From Ruminiclostridium cellobioparum DSM 1351 = ATCC 15832 (GTDB taxonomy: Bacteria > Bacillota > Clostridia > Acetivibrionales > DSM-1351), in NCBI RefSeq assembly GCF_000621505.1, contig NZ_JHYD01000002.1, positions 62,001 through 126,000 on the forward strand: a stretch of DNA of 64,000 bases, given 5' to 3'. The notes beneath the pieces are model-generated. The model worked only from the letters and a program-made list of their open reading frames with translations, made no database searches and was not told the origin of the DNA. A program made the position numbers and the translations under genes. This document shows, in pieces, positions 16,812 to 26,659 of this stretch; the stretch's first letter is position 1, and every line of letters begins with the position of its first letter.

Positions 16812-18101
16812 ATGAAAGTTAACAAAATGGAAGATGTTGAAAAGAACGTTGTGCAACTTGAGATTCAAGTTGATGCAGCTAAATTTGAAGAAGGTATGCA
16901 GCAGTCCTTCAAGAAGAACGCATCAAAGTTTAACGTACCAGGTTTTAGAAAGGGCAAGGCTCCGAGAAATATAGTTGAACGTTACTACGGAGAACAGGCA
17001 TTATATGACGACGCAATCAACATAGTCTGCTCCGAAGCATATGACCAGGCTGTGGAAGAAAAGAAGCTGGAGCCCGTAGACAGACCTGAAATTGACATAG
17101 TGCAGATCGGAAGCAAGCAGGATCTTATATTCACTGCAAAAATTACCCTCAAGCCAGAGGTTGAGTTAGGCGCATACATGGGCGTAGAGGTTACCAGGGC
17201 TGATGCTACTGTAACCGAAGACGATGTTGAAAACGAATTTAACAAGGTAGTGGAAAAGAATTCACGTCTGGTAACTGTTACCGACAGACCTGTTCAATCA
17301 GGTGACACTGCTGTTATCGACTTTGAAGGCTTTATTGACTCAGTGCCTTTTGAAGGCGGAAAAGGAACGGACTACAGTCTTGTAATAGGTTCAGGTTCAT
17401 TTATTCCAGGTTTTGAAGATCAGCTGATCGGCAAGAATGCAGGAGAAGAAGCAGAGGTTAATGTCAGCTTCCCGGAAGATTACAGCAAGGAAGAATTGAG
17501 CGGAAAGCCCGCATTGTTCAAAGTAACGGTTAAGGAAATAAAAGTAAAAGAATTGCCTGCCGTTGATGATGAATTTGCAAAGGATATAAGCGAATTTGAC
17601 ACTCTTGAAGAATATAAAAAGGATTTGAGAAATAAATTAGAAGAGACTGCTAAACACAAGGCAGAACATGAAAATGAAGAAAGTGTCATCCAGAAGGTAG
17701 CAGAGAACGCAACTGTGGAAATACCAAGGGTTATGGTAGAAAAGCAAATAGATTCCATGGCAAGGGACTTCGATATGAGACTCCGTTACCAGGGACTTGA
17801 TTTACAGAGATACCTCGATATGATGGGAATGGATTTTGAAGCCTTCAGAGGTCAGTTCTCAGCAAGAGCTGAAAACGAAGTAAAAGTACAGCTTGTAGTT
17901 GAAAAGATAGCACAGATTGAAAATGTACAGGTGTCCGAGGCCGAAATTGACGAAGATATTGCAAAAGCTGCCGAAGCATACAAGCAGTCGGCCGAAGATT
18001 TGAAAAAATCCTTGAGGCCTGAGGATATGGAATACATTAAGAAAGATGTTGCTTTCAGAAAGACTATCAAGTTATTGGTAGAAAACGCAAAGCTGGCTTA
18101 A
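16812..18101 (+). CDS. tig: Trigger factor
   Basis: 429-residue ribosome-associated chaperone and prolyl isomerase. The ribosome-binding signature is GFRKGKAPRNIVERYYG (about residues 44-60). The FKBP-type domain (about 165-245) contains DTAVIDFEGF, SFIPGFEDQLIG and VSFPEDY. The helical C-terminal domain follows. AAATACCGGGAGGAAG precedes the ATG. The tig-clpP-clpX-lonB order is conserved in Firmicutes. Confidence 0.97.
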   Translation: MKVNKMEDVEKNVVQLEIQVDAAKFEEGMQQSFKKNASKFNVPGFRKGKAPRNIVERYYGEQALYDDAINIVCSEAYDQAVEEKKLEPVDRPEIDIVQIGSKQDLIFTAKITLKPEVELGAYMGVEVTRADATVTEDDVENEFNKVVEKNSRLVTVTDRPVQSGDTAVIDFEGFIDSVPFEGGKGTDYSLVIGSGSFIPGFEDQLIGKNAGEEAEVNVSFPEDYSKEELSGKPALFKVTVKEIKVKELPAVDDEFAKDISEFDTLEEYKKDLRNKLEETAKHKAEHENEESVIQKVAENATVEIPRVMVEKQIDSMARDFDMRLRYQGLDLQRYLDMMGMDFEAFRGQFSARAENEVKVQLVVEKIAQIENVQVSEAEIDEDIAKAAEAYKQSAEDLKKSLRPEDMEYIKKDVAFRKTIKLLVENAKLA

Positions 18102-18350
18102 TCAGCCGGCTTTATGCCTTCTCCGTCAACGGCCGTACATTTATGTGAAAATAGCGGTTGGACATTGCCGGAAATGGGTAACAATATATAAGGGTAACTA
18201 AATGGCAGGGATATTCGGAGCAATTAAAAAAATTTGATTGGCATTGAGTATCATGAACAAGGAACGGTTATAAATCATAATCTGTTTTAGCGGGATATAT
18301 TTTTAACCGTTGCAATAAAAATAACATATATTAATAAGGGAGGTATGGTC

Positions 18351-18932
18351 ATGAGTTTAGTACCTATGGTTGTTGAACAGACTAATCGTGGTGAGAGGTC
18401 TTATGATATTTTTTCCAGACTGTTAAATGATAGAATTATTGTGTTGAGCGATGAGGTTAATGATGTTACTGCAAGCCTGGTTGTTGCACAGATGCTTTAC
18501 CTGGAAGCCCAGGATCCCGACAAGGATATACAGTTTTATATAAACAGCCCCGGAGGAGCTGTACATTCCGGTTTTGCAATATATGATACCATGCAGTATG
18601 TTAAATGCGATGTATCAACCATATGCATGGGTATGGCTGCAAGTATGGGTGCATTCCTGCTGGCTGCCGGAGCAAAGGGTAAGAGATTTGCACTTCCTAA
18701 CAGTGAAATCATGATCCACCAGCCTCTTGGCGGTGCAAAAGGTCAGGCTACTGACATCAAGATCCATGCTGAAAATATATTGAAGACCAAGGATAAATTA
18801 AATAGAATTTTAAGCGACAGAACAGGTCAACCTCTGGATAAGATCGAAAAAGATACCGACAGGGATTATTTTATGTCTGCAGAGGAAGCAAAGGCCTACG
18901 GACTCGTTGACGACATTATGGTTAGAAGATAA
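18351..18932 (+). CDS. clpP: ClpP protease subunit
   Basis: 193-residue serine peptidase that forms the tetradecameric chamber used by ClpX. Catalytic Ser is in GMAASMGAF (about 99), His in MIHQPLGG (about 123) and Asp in the KDTDRD region (about 173). Start ATG 18351 is placed 7 bases after GGGAGGT; the in-frame ATG 18345 is too close to the SD. clpX follows after 16 bases. The 249-base gap before it holds an AACGGTTA/TAACCGTT inverted repeat of unknown role. Confidence 0.97.
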   Translation: MSLVPMVVEQTNRGERSYDIFSRLLNDRIIVLSDEVNDVTASLVVAQMLYLEAQDPDKDIQFYINSPGGAVHSGFAIYDTMQYVKCDVSTICMGMAASMGAFLLAAGAKGKRFALPNSEIMIHQPLGGAKGQATDIKIHAENILKTKDKLNRILSDRTGQPLDKIEKDTDRDYFMSAEEAKAYGLVDDIMVRR

Positions 18933-18948
18933 TAGTTGAGGTGCAATG

Positions 18949-20244
18949 ATGACCAGATATGATGAGAAGAAGCAGTTAAAATGCTCTTTTTGCGGTAAGT
19001 CTCAGGAGCAGGTAAAGAGACTGGTTGCAGGTCCTGGAGTTTACATTTGCGACGAATGTATTGAATTATGCTCTGAGATTATAGAAGAGGAATTTGAAGA
19101 TACCAAAATAGATGCTGAAATTAACGAAATACCGAAACCAAAAGAGATCAGAGAGATCCTTGACCAGTATGTCATAGGTCAGGAAGCTGCAAAGAGATCC
19201 CTTTCGGTAGCGGTTTACAATCACTACAAGAGAATAAACAGCGATTTAAAGTCCTCTGATATTGAACTACAGAAGAGCAATATCGTGATGCTGGGGCCTA
19301 CAGGCAGCGGTAAAACTTTTCTGGCACAGACTCTTGCAAGAATACTGAATGTCCCCTTTGCTATCGCGGATGCTACTTCTCTCACAGAAGCAGGTTATGT
19401 AGGAGAGGATGTTGAAAATATCCTTTTAAGATTGATCCAGGCTGCCGATTACGATATAGAAAAGGCTGAAAAGGGCATTATCTATATTGATGAAATAGAT
19501 AAGATAGCCCGTAAATCTGAAAATCCTTCCATAACCAGAGATGTCAGCGGTGAAGGAGTACAACAGGCATTACTTAAAATATTGGAGGGTACGTTGGCTT
19601 CCGTTCCCCCCCAGGGAGGAAGAAAACATCCTCATCAGGAATTCATTCAAATTGATACCACAAACATATTATTCATATGCGGCGGTGCATTTGACGGAAT
19701 TGACAAGATAATTCAGAACAGGATAGGCAAAAAGTCACTTGGCTTTGGAGCTAAAATTGAAAGCAACAAGGACAGGGATGTGGGAGAGCTCCTGAAGGAA
19801 ATACTTCCCCAGGACCTGCTGAAATTCGGGCTTATTCCCGAATTCGTGGGAAGACTTCCAATAGTGGTAACACTGCAGTCTCTGGATAAGAAAGCTCTGG
19901 TGCAGATACTTACCGAGCCAAAGAACGCACTGGTAAAACAATACCAGAAGCTGCTTGAAATGGACGATGTGCTGCTGGAGATCCAGGAGGATGCCCTTGA
20001 ACTGATCGCACAAAAGGCAATAGCCAGAAATACCGGTGCCAGAGGGCTTCGTGCCATATTGGAAGAAATAATGCTCGGAGTGATGTACGATATACCGTCC
20101 ATGAACAATGTTGAGAAATGTATTATCAGCAAGGCGGTCATTGAGGACAATTCCCAGCCTGAGCTCGTATTGAACGAGAACCGTAAATCTTTAAAAAAGC
20201 CAGGTTCCAAGAAGGCAAGAGTAAAAAAGGAATCTGTATCGTAA
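18949..20244 (+). CDS. clpX: ClpX ATPase subunit
   Basis: 431-residue AAA+ unfoldase that feeds substrates, including tmRNA-tagged proteins, to ClpP. The N-terminal C4 zinc-binding domain ([15 protein letters not shown]), Walker A (GPTGSGKT, about 116), Walker B ([11 protein letters not shown], about 180) and the sensor 2 region ([15 protein letters not shown]) are all present. ATG 18949 is preferred over ATG 18946 because of spacing from GAGGTG. Confidence 0.97.
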   Translation: MTRYDEKKQLKCSFCGKSQEQVKRLVAGPGVYICDECIELCSEIIEEEFEDTKIDAEINEIPKPKEIREILDQYVIGQEAAKRSLSVAVYNHYKRINSDLKSSDIELQKSNIVMLGPTGSGKTFLAQTLARILNVPFAIADATSLTEAGYVGEDVENILLRLIQAADYDIEKAEKGIIYIDEIDKIARKSENPSITRDVSGEGVQQALLKILEGTLASVPPQGGRKHPHQEFIQIDTTNILFICGGAFDGIDKIIQNRIGKKSLGFGAKIESNKDRDVGELLKEILPQDLLKFGLIPEFVGRLPIVVTLQSLDKKALVQILTEPKNALVKQYQKLLEMDDVLLEIQEDALELIAQKAIARNTGARGLRAILEEIMLGVMYDIPSMNNVEKCIISKAVIEDNSQPELVLNENRKSLKKPGSKKARVKKESVS

Positions 20245-20264
20245 ATTAATAGCAATATCACAGT

Positions 20265-20306
20265 AACTGCCTCCGGATAATTTTTAAAATGCCGGAGGCA
20301 GTTTTT
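20265..20306 (+). terminator. Terminator after clpX
   Basis: Perfect stem AACTGCCTCCGG / CCGGAGGCAGTT with a T-run of six to seven, separating clpX from lonB. Confidence 0.92.
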
Positions 20307-20398
20307 TGTTATTCAAATTTCTCCAATTACTTGGATAAAATATAAATCATTGCCAATAATATTATAGGTACGCAGCAAATAAGCTTAGGAGGTAATGT

Positions 20399-22081
20399 AT
20401 GTTTACAACCACGATGTTTATCATACAGTTTTTCTTTTCAGTTATTATTGGTATATATTTTTTTACTTTACTTAAAACACAGCAGGGCAATAGAAGCGCA
20501 ATCGACAAGGAGTCCAAAAAGGAACTGGAGAAGCTGAGGAAATTAAGGGATATCCACTTGACCGAGCCCTTATCGGAAAAAACAAGGCCATCCACCTTGA
20601 AGGATATAATAGGCCAGGAACAGGGAATAAGGGCGCTCAGGGCATCCCTGTGCGGCTCAAATCCCCAGCATGTGATAATTTACGGACCTCCCGGGGTGGG
20701 TAAGACCGCTGCTGCCAGGGTGATCCTTGAAGAAGCAAAAAACAATGGAATTTCGCCTTTTAAAAAGGAGGCCAAATTTGTTGAAATGGATGCCACAACC
20801 TTAAGGTTTGATGAGAGGGGAATTGCAGATCCTCTGATAGGTTCGGTACATGACCCAATATACCAGGGAGCGGGAGCCTATGGAGCGGCAGGTGTTCCTC
20901 AGCCCAAGCCGGGAGCCGTAACAAAAGCACATGGCGGGATACTGTTCATCGATGAGATCGGAGAACTGCACCCCATACAGATGAACAAGCTGCTGAAGGT
21001 TCTGGAGGACAGGAGGGTTTTTCTTGAGAGCGCATATTATACCTCTGAGGACAGCAACATACCTTCACATATACATGACATATTCCAAAAGGGTTTACCG
21101 GCCGATTTCAGGCTTGTAGGGGCCACAACCAGGACTCCTGATGAAATACCTGCGGCTATCAGGTCCAGATGTGTAGAAATCCATTTCAGGCCTTTAAGGG
21201 CGGATGAAATCAGTACCATTTGCGAAAATGCGGCCCGGAAGGGCGGATACGTCCTTGCGGAAGGCTGCAGTGAGCAGGTTGCCAGATATGCGCAAAACGG
21301 AAGGGATGCAGTGAATATCATCCAGATTGCCGGCGGTATTGCCATGCTGGAAAACAAAAATGCCATTGATGTAAAGGATATAGAATGGGTTATAGAGTTC
21401 GGACATTACAGTCCGCGCATTGAAAAGAAAGTCAATTCCGACGTACAGATCGGCTGCATAAACGGTCTGGCGGTTTTCGGAAACAGTACGGGTATGGTTA
21501 TTGATGTGGAGGCCACTGCAATGGAGGTGGCAAATGGCAACGGCGGCATAAAGATAACCGGAATTGTGGAGGAAGAGGAAATGGACAACAGGGGCCATAA
21601 ACTAAAGAGGACCAGCTCCGCAAAGGCCTCGGTCGAGAACGTCCTGACAGTTCTAAAGAGATACCTGGATATAGATTTCAAGAACTATGAAATACACCTC
21701 AATTTTCCGGGAGGCATACCCATAGATGGGCCCTCGGCCGGAATTACAATAGCAACCGCAGTTTATTCGGCTGTCAGGAATATACCGGTCAGCGGGGATA
21801 TAGCCATGACCGGTGAAATATCCATAAAGGGTAAGGTCAAGCCGGTCGGTGGAGTTGTCGCCAAAGTGGAGGCAGCCAGAGCGGCGGGAATAAAAAAAGT
21901 ATTCATACCCAGGGAAAACTACCAGGAATTATTTGATGACATGGATATTGAAGTAATTGCCGTGGATAACATCGGGCAGGTAATGAAGTCGATATTTGAT
22001 GCGGATGTCATAGAAAGAAAGGATGAAGCCGTCATAAACAGCACGGTGCCCGTCACGGTGCTGACGGCCCAGGGGACATGA
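20399..22081 (+). CDS. lonB: Membrane-anchored Lon-like protease LonB
   Basis: 560 residues. One N-terminal membrane segment (MFTTTMFIIQFFFSVIIGIY), AAA+ core with Walker A GPPGVGKT (about 97) and Walker B ILFIDEIGEL, and the C-terminal Lon peptidase with Ser in DGPSAGITIA (about 446) and Lys in GGVVAKVEAA (about 488). It lacks the Lon N-terminal domain. In Bacillus the equivalent gene next to clpX is forespore-linked; regulation here is not visible. GGAGG precedes the ATG. Confidence 0.94.
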   Translation: MFTTTMFIIQFFFSVIIGIYFFTLLKTQQGNRSAIDKESKKELEKLRKLRDIHLTEPLSEKTRPSTLKDIIGQEQGIRALRASLCGSNPQHVIIYGPPGVGKTAAARVILEEAKNNGISPFKKEAKFVEMDATTLRFDERGIADPLIGSVHDPIYQGAGAYGAAGVPQPKPGAVTKAHGGILFIDEIGELHPIQMNKLLKVLEDRRVFLESAYYTSEDSNIPSHIHDIFQKGLPADFRLVGATTRTPDEIPAAIRSRCVEIHFRPLRADEISTICENAARKGGYVLAEGCSEQVARYAQNGRDAVNIIQIAGGIAMLENKNAIDVKDIEWVIEFGHYSPRIEKKVNSDVQIGCINGLAVFGNSTGMVIDVEATAMEVANGNGGIKITGIVEEEEMDNRGHKLKRTSSAKASVENVLTVLKRYLDIDFKNYEIHLNFPGGIPIDGPSAGITIATAVYSAVRNIPVSGDIAMTGEISIKGKVKPVGGVVAKVEAARAAGIKKVFIPRENYQELFDDMDIEVIAVDNIGQVMKSIFDADVIERKDEAVINSTVPVTVLTAQGT

Positions 22082-22144
22082 ATCGGGGAATTTAACCTAT
22101 GAAATTAAGTCTTAAGTGATATCGGCCAATACACTTAATGAAAG

Positions 22145-22186
22145 AACAGCCTGGCGGACATAACATCCTGCCGGGCTGTTTTTTTA
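22145..22186 (+). terminator. Terminator after lonB
   Basis: AACAGCCTGGCGGA pairs with TCCTGCCGGGCTGTT (mismatches near the middle), followed by seven T. Confidence 0.88.
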
Positions 22187-22253
22187 ACCATATGCCGAAT
22201 TTGCATGCTCTGTGGTATAATTACCTTTGCAAACAAAATGAAAGGTGAATCCC

Positions 22254-22967
22254 ATGAAGAAAAAAACCATATCAGCACTTGCAACATTAGTAACAGCCGC
22301 AGTCATTCTAATCGGAGGTGTAATTAACGAGCAGGGGGATAAAAATTCTCTTGACAACTTTTTTCATGAATCAGGCAGTGTAAAAGCAAGCCGGGTTAAA
22401 GGCAGTTCACAGGAGGGTGCCTATCCGGCTTCAATAACCTTTCCTGAAAATCTCTTAAAGGCAGAAACCGAAGGTATAGCCCCATTCGGCTATATTGAAG
22501 CGACAGTGTCAAAGGTCACTGATGGTGATACTTTTCATATAACCTATGAAAACAGGGACTACAAAGTCAGAATGCTGGACATAGATACACCTGAATCGGT
22601 CAAGGCAGGGGTCAAACCACAGCCCTTTTCAAAAGAGGCTTCGGGGCTCACGGAAGAAATGCTGGCAGATAAGAATGTCAAGCTGATTTTTGAAAAAGAT
22701 ACCACTGACCAGTTTGACAGACTCCTTGCACATGTTGTTCTTGAGGACAATACATATTACAATGCCTATATGGTCGAAAATGGGTATGCAATATGCGTTT
22801 TTTACAGTCCAAATACCCTGCTGAAGGAATACTTCAATGAGCTGCAGGATAATGCCATCAATGAACAGAAAGGCTTCTGGCAATTACCTGAAAAAGACAG
22901 GCCGTTTATAAAGGACAGTAAGGGTAAATATGTGGCAGCCTATAAATCCAAAGGTAAAGCCGCTTAA
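22254..22967 (+). CDS. Secreted or anchored thermonuclease (SNase) family protein
   Basis: 237 residues. The N-terminal hydrophobic segment (ISALATLVTAAVILIGGVI) acts as signal or anchor. The SNase domain starts near 79 with ATVSKVTDGDTFHITY, then RMLDIDTPES (catalytic Arg/Asp) and DRLLAHVVLED, matching the staphylococcal nuclease active site. It should cut DNA/RNA outside the cell in a Ca2+-dependent way. The start is ATG 22254, 7 bases after AAGGTG. It stands alone. Confidence 0.88.
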   Translation: MKKKTISALATLVTAAVILIGGVINEQGDKNSLDNFFHESGSVKASRVKGSSQEGAYPASITFPENLLKAETEGIAPFGYIEATVSKVTDGDTFHITYENRDYKVRMLDIDTPESVKAGVKPQPFSKEASGLTEEMLADKNVKLIFEKDTTDQFDRLLAHVVLEDNTYYNAYMVENGYAICVFYSPNTLLKEYFNELQDNAINEQKGFWQLPEKDRPFIKDSKGKYVAAYKSKGKAA

Positions 22968-23152
22968 TAACCGCTCAATAATATTGCAAATTTCCGCAAA
23001 GTACCTAAAAAAAACGGGATTTTTGTCGGCTGATCTTCCTAAAATCCAAGTGGGACTTTGGGACTAGTCCTATTGGTAGCTATTGTCTATTTTCAGAATG
23101 GTATAAAATTTGGTAATATTAGGTTGAACATTAGCATTTCTCCTTTTAGGGG

Positions 23153-23183
23153 CATGGAGCCCGTAAGGCTCCATGTTTTTTTT
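23153..23183 (+). terminator. Strong terminator upstream of tsaD
   Basis: Perfect 9-bp stem CATGGAGCC / GGCTCCATG, loop CGTAA, followed by eight T. It lies 186 bases after the nuclease stop in an otherwise gene-free 317-base gap, so it ends either a long nuclease 3' UTR or a small RNA. Confidence 0.88.
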
Positions 23184-23284
23184 GTACCCTTTTGTATCCC
23201 TGTTGGCGCCTGCCTTGATAAAATACCACCATTAAGCTATTATATTTTGTATAATGTTATATTGTTTACGGAGGCTGACGCAAT

Positions 23285-24295
23285 ATGGATACACTTATTC
23301 TTGGGATAGAAAGCAGTTGTGATGAGACTTCTGCTTCAGTTATAAAGAACGGCAGATATATATTGTCAAATGTAATTTCCTCACAAATCGACCTGCACAA
23401 AAAATATGGGGGCGTTGTACCCGAAATAGCATCCAGAAAGCATGTGGAGCTTATTATGCCGGTTATAAACCAGGCTCTGGAGGAAGCGGGAGTTACGCTC
23501 AATGATATTGATGCAATAGGGGTTACTTACGGACCGGGACTTGTGGGTGCTCTTCTGGTTGGTTTGACGGCGGCCAAGGCCATAGCTTTTACAACAGGAA
23601 AGCCTCTTGTAGGAGTCCATCACATAGAAGGGCACATAGCGGCCAACTATTTGCAGTATCCCGAACTGGAACCTCCCTTCGTATGTCTTGTGGCTTCGGG
23701 AGGACACAGTCATATAGTTCTGGTTGAAAGCTATGACAAATTCGAAATATTGGGGCAGACAAGGGATGATGCCGCCGGAGAAGCCTTTGATAAAATTTCC
23801 AGAGCCATAGGGCTGGGATATCCGGGAGGACCTTTGATTGACAAGTATGCGGCCCAGGGTAACAGCAAAGCGGTAAAATTCCCCAGGGTTCAGTTTGAGG
23901 ACGGATCTCTGGACTTCAGCTTCAGCGGACTGAAGACGGCAGTACTCAATCATCTGAACAGGCTGGAGCAAACAGGAGAACAGGTCAATATACCCGATGT
24001 GGCTGCAAGTTTTCAACAGGCAGTAGTTGATGTACTGGTGAAAAACACCATAAGGGCGGCAAAGCAGAAGGGTGTGAATAAAATTGCACTGGCCGGAGGT
24101 GTGGCGGCCAATTCCCAGTTGAGAAGCGAAATGAAAAGCCAGGCAAAAAAGCAAGGAATAGAAGTCCTGTATCCCGATTTGATCCTGTGTACCGACAATG
24201 CTGCCATGATAGGCTGCGCAGCATATTTTGAATATAAGAACGGAAAACGCTCGGGTATGGATTTAAATGCCATTCCTGGTCTTAAATTAGGATAA
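23285..24295 (+). CDS. tsaD: tRNA t6A threonylcarbamoyltransferase TsaD
   Basis: 336-residue ASKHA metalloenzyme that transfers the threonylcarbamoyl group to A37 of tRNA. Signatures: [12 protein letters not shown] (about 7), [12 protein letters not shown], the metal ligands [10 protein letters not shown] (about 111) and the DNAAMIG motif (about 298). Partners tsaB and tsaE are at 7.2-8.4 kb. GGAGGCTGACGCAAT precedes the ATG. Confidence 0.97.
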   Translation: MDTLILGIESSCDETSASVIKNGRYILSNVISSQIDLHKKYGGVVPEIASRKHVELIMPVINQALEEAGVTLNDIDAIGVTYGPGLVGALLVGLTAAKAIAFTTGKPLVGVHHIEGHIAANYLQYPELEPPFVCLVASGGHSHIVLVESYDKFEILGQTRDDAAGEAFDKISRAIGLGYPGGPLIDKYAAQGNSKAVKFPRVQFEDGSLDFSFSGLKTAVLNHLNRLEQTGEQVNIPDVAASFQQAVVDVLVKNTIRAAKQKGVNKIALAGGVAANSQLRSEMKSQAKKQGIEVLYPDLILCTDNAAMIGCAAYFEYKNGKRSGMDLNAIPGLKLG

Positions 24296-24316
24296 ATATA
24301 CAGTCTTTGTCAAAAG

Positions 24317-24568
24317 TTATCCACAGGCTGTATAGAAAATGAAAAAAACTTGTTTTACTGTAATAATAACGGGTATAAGGTCATAAGAGTTTTTGACATA
24401 TAATGTAAAAAAATCTGCAACCCCCTGTAAAATGTGGTTTCGGGCTGCGAATTTAACCAATGTGAATAATTTTCTGTGAATAAATTTGCGGTTCTGTGGA
24501 AATATCTCGAAATATAACAGCCATAAGTATTACAGAGCTGTGGATAATTATGTGGATATTGTGAATAA
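24317..24568. promoter_or_regulatory. Cluster of DnaA-box-like 9-mers
   Basis: Two exact consensus boxes: TTATCCACA at 24317-24325 (plus strand) and TGTGGATAA at 24539-24547 (minus). One-mismatch boxes: TGTGAATAA at 24461-24469, 24475-24483 and 24560-24568, and TGTGGATAT at 24551-24559. TGTGGAAAT at 24495-24503 has two mismatches. All sit in the AT-rich 318-base gap between tsaD and the convergent lytic transglycosylase. No dnaA, dnaN or recF is nearby. DnaA binding is inference from motif density. Confidence 0.6.
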
Positions 24569-24605
24569 TTTTTAAGGATAAGTTCTATTTTTCAGGAAAT
24601 ATAAT

Positions 24606-24623
24606 AAGCCGCATCAGCGGCTT
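24606..24623 (-). terminator. Short hairpin over the transglycosylase stop
   Basis: AAGCCGC / GCGGCTT stem with a four-base loop, overlapping the end of the minus-strand gene; on that strand it is followed by ATTATATTT, a weak intrinsic terminator. Confidence 0.5.
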
Positions 24624-25330
24624 GTTAACATTTTATACTGGTTATAATATTCGGTTACCTTTTGGACATAGTCATGAGTTTCAATAAAGGGTGGAATGCC
24701 GCCATACTTTTCAACAGAATTCGGTCCTGCATTATAGGCGGCCAGAGCCAGGTCTAAATCGTTGTCGAACCTGGAGAGCTGATCCTTTAAATACCGGGTT
24801 CCTCCGTTAATGTTCTGCACTATATCAAAGGGGTCGGAAACATTGAGTGCATCAGCTGTTCCGGGCATTAACTGCATCAGTCCCTGTGCCCCCGAAGAAG
24901 ATATGGACCTGGGATTGAAGGAAGACTCCTGTTTCATGACAGCCCTTATGAGATCCTTGTCCACTCCGTACCTTTGCGATGCATTATCTACGGCAGCATT
25001 TATTATGCTCATGAGCTGTGTTTGATCGCCCGGTATGTAGGCTGTGGATTTGGAAAGTGCCAATTGGGCTCTCAATACATTTACTGAGTCGGAATCATCA
25101 TCCCTGTTCAGATTTCTTAGCAGGTTTGTCCAGGTATCTGAGTTTGTCAAGGAGGAGCCGTCTGTGAGTGGATTGTCCAAACCCAGCAGTGAAGCGTCAG
25201 CCAGATATTTTTCAAAAGGGATATCTGAAGTTCCGGCATCCTTTGCAGTTAATCCTGAATCTATACCGGACAGCCGGCTCTCAATTTCAGCCAGCTTCTG
25301 GTTAAATATAGCGTTTATGTCTAAATTCAT
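24614..25330 (-). CDS. Lytic transglycosylase, SLT domain
   Basis: 238 residues. The C-terminal Slt domain (about 110-238) contains the catalytic Glu in [10 protein letters not shown], then [16 protein letters not shown] and [12 protein letters not shown]. The N-terminal third is low in recognisable features and there is no obvious signal peptide, as in flagellum- or phage-associated Slt proteins. It cleaves peptidoglycan to anhydro-muropeptides. The start ATG 25330 follows GGGAGGTTGT. Confidence 0.88.
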   Translation of the reverse strand: MNLDINAIFNQKLAEIESRLSGIDSGLTAKDAGTSDIPFEKYLADASLLGLDNPLTDGSSLTNSDTWTNLLRNLNRDDDSDSVNVLRAQLALSKSTAYIPGDQTQLMSIINAAVDNASQRYGVDKDLIRAVMKQESSFNPRSISSSGAQGLMQLMPGTADALNVSDPFDIVQNINGGTRYLKDQLSRFDNDLDLALAAYNAGPNSVEKYGGIPPFIETHDYVQKVTEYYNQYKMLTSR

Positions 25331-25488
25331 ACAACCTCCCAATACCCATGATAAAGACTATTATAATATAAAAGCCCGGGGAATTATAGTCAAAAAATAT
25401 AAACCATATAATCTATATCGGAAGAATGTACTGAAAAAATTAGACTTAAGCGGAATTTTTGCAAATAATTTTGAGTAACGTATAAACT

Positions 25489-25800
25489 TTACGATACTTC
25501 TATAAGCATTTTCCTGGAAAATTTCGAGCATGCATTTCTTTTATTTCCGTCATATTCTCTTGCCGAGAACAGCTTGCATTTGCCGAAGTCCTGATCTGGA
25601 GAATCCAACTCCACAAGGAAGTACTCACAATGGATGCACTTATAGCTGTTGTGCCGGTCAGCTGCGGTGTCGGCAGAACCTTTATATTTGAAGCAGCAAT
25701 AGTCAGGAGTGACAACTCCGTGATATTTGCACAAAATGTCCCTGGTCAGGTGCATAGGTGTCCCACGTTCACAATTATTACAGCATTTTGTCCGCTTCAT
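25489..25800 (-). CDS. Cysteine-rich hypothetical protein
   Basis: 103 residues with ten cysteines in clusters: CCNNC, YCC, KCIHC, GKC, then AC near the end. Cysteine pairs of this type suggest one or two zinc sites. Monocistronic, with no terminator recognised. I do not recognise a named family. Confidence 0.65.
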   Translation of the reverse strand: MKRTKCCNNCERGTPMHLTRDILCKYHGVVTPDYCCFKYKGSADTAADRHNSYKCIHCEYFLVELDSPDQDFGKCKLFSAREYDGNKRNACSKFSRKMLIEVS

Positions 25801-25975
25801 AAATCAGACCACCCTTTAGTTCAAAAGTTTTTCTTCATTATAACAAAACATATTCCTTTAGTAAAAAATTGGGAAATAAAAACCCCTGTAAAAAGAAATT
25901 TGCATATGCCTTCAAAAACAGCCGATTCTAATGTATAATAGCCATAAGCAAATTTTGACGATTTTAGGAGAAGAT

Positions 25976-26458
25976 ATGAATAAACCAAGTATTTTAAGAA
26001 CCAGATTTATTCCATTTGAAACAGTTGATATTTCCAGCGATGAGGTACTATACATTGATGAAGAGATTTTAATCACGCGGTGGAAGGCAATCAGGCCAAG
26101 AGCAGATATATCGGGTGGAATTTCATACACCTTCTTGAAGGATGGCATTAAAATAAGCAGGTTTTACGATGCCGGCAAAAAGTTTGCCTACTGGTATTGC
26201 GATATAATTGATGTCAAGTACGAAAAGGATTTAAACAGGTATACATTGATAGATCTGCTGCTGGATGTCAAGCTGATGCCCGACGGTACAATGAAGGTGC
26301 TGGATGCGGATGAACTGGCGGTTGCTCTTGAACAAGGTCTTATTACACAGGAGCAGGCCTGCAGATCCTTAAAGAAGATGGATACCATACTGCAAAGCAT
26401 ATATAGTAATACCTTCCCGCCTGCAATTTGTATGGAACAGAAATACTGGGAAGTATAA
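25976..26458 (+). CDS. DUF402 family protein
   Basis: 160-residue protein with the DUF402 core (WKAIRPRADISGGISYTFLKDG, then FAYWYCDIIDVKY, YTLIDLLLDVKLMPDG and DADELAVALEQGLIT). Some characterised members are nucleoside di/triphosphate phosphatases; whether this one is active is not shown. AGGAGAAGAT precedes ATG 25976, which decides the start over ATG 25931. Confidence 0.82.
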   Translation: MNKPSILRTRFIPFETVDISSDEVLYIDEEILITRWKAIRPRADISGGISYTFLKDGIKISRFYDAGKKFAYWYCDIIDVKYEKDLNRYTLIDLLLDVKLMPDGTMKVLDADELAVALEQGLITQEQACRSLKKMDTILQSIYSNTFPPAICMEQKYWEV

Positions 26459-26461
26459 AAT

Positions 26462-26642
26462 AGTGGTCTGTAACATTTAAACTCATATATTGACGGCGGT
26501 TAAATTTCTCCAGGACTGCGTTGCCGAAAAGTACTGTTCACGTACTTCGCTGGAATAGAGCGATTATTCCGCACTTCTCCGTCTTGTCCCGAGTAAATTT
26601 TCCCCGCAGGACCATATACGCTGTAAGACGTTACAGACACCA
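26462..26642. repeat. 180-bp imperfect palindrome
   Basis: The ends TGGTCTGTAAC (26464) and GTTACAGACACCA (26630) are complementary. Inner blocks also mirror each other (GCGGTTAAATTT with AAATTTTCCCCGC, CCAGGAC with GTCCCG), with an apex around AAAGTACTGTTCACGTACTTCGC. It fills the gap between the DUF402 gene and the PHP gene, ending 7 bases before the PHP SD. MITE-like or a leader RNA; sequence unlike the 5.5-kb palindrome. Confidence 0.65.
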
Positions 26643-26659
26643 GGGACTTGGAGGAAAAA

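Noticed and set aside
24317-24568. Chromosomal replication origin
   Set aside because: DnaA boxes are dense, but dnaA, dnaN, recF, gyrB and rpmH are absent and the flanks are tsaD and a transglycosylase; kept only as a DnaA-box cluster.
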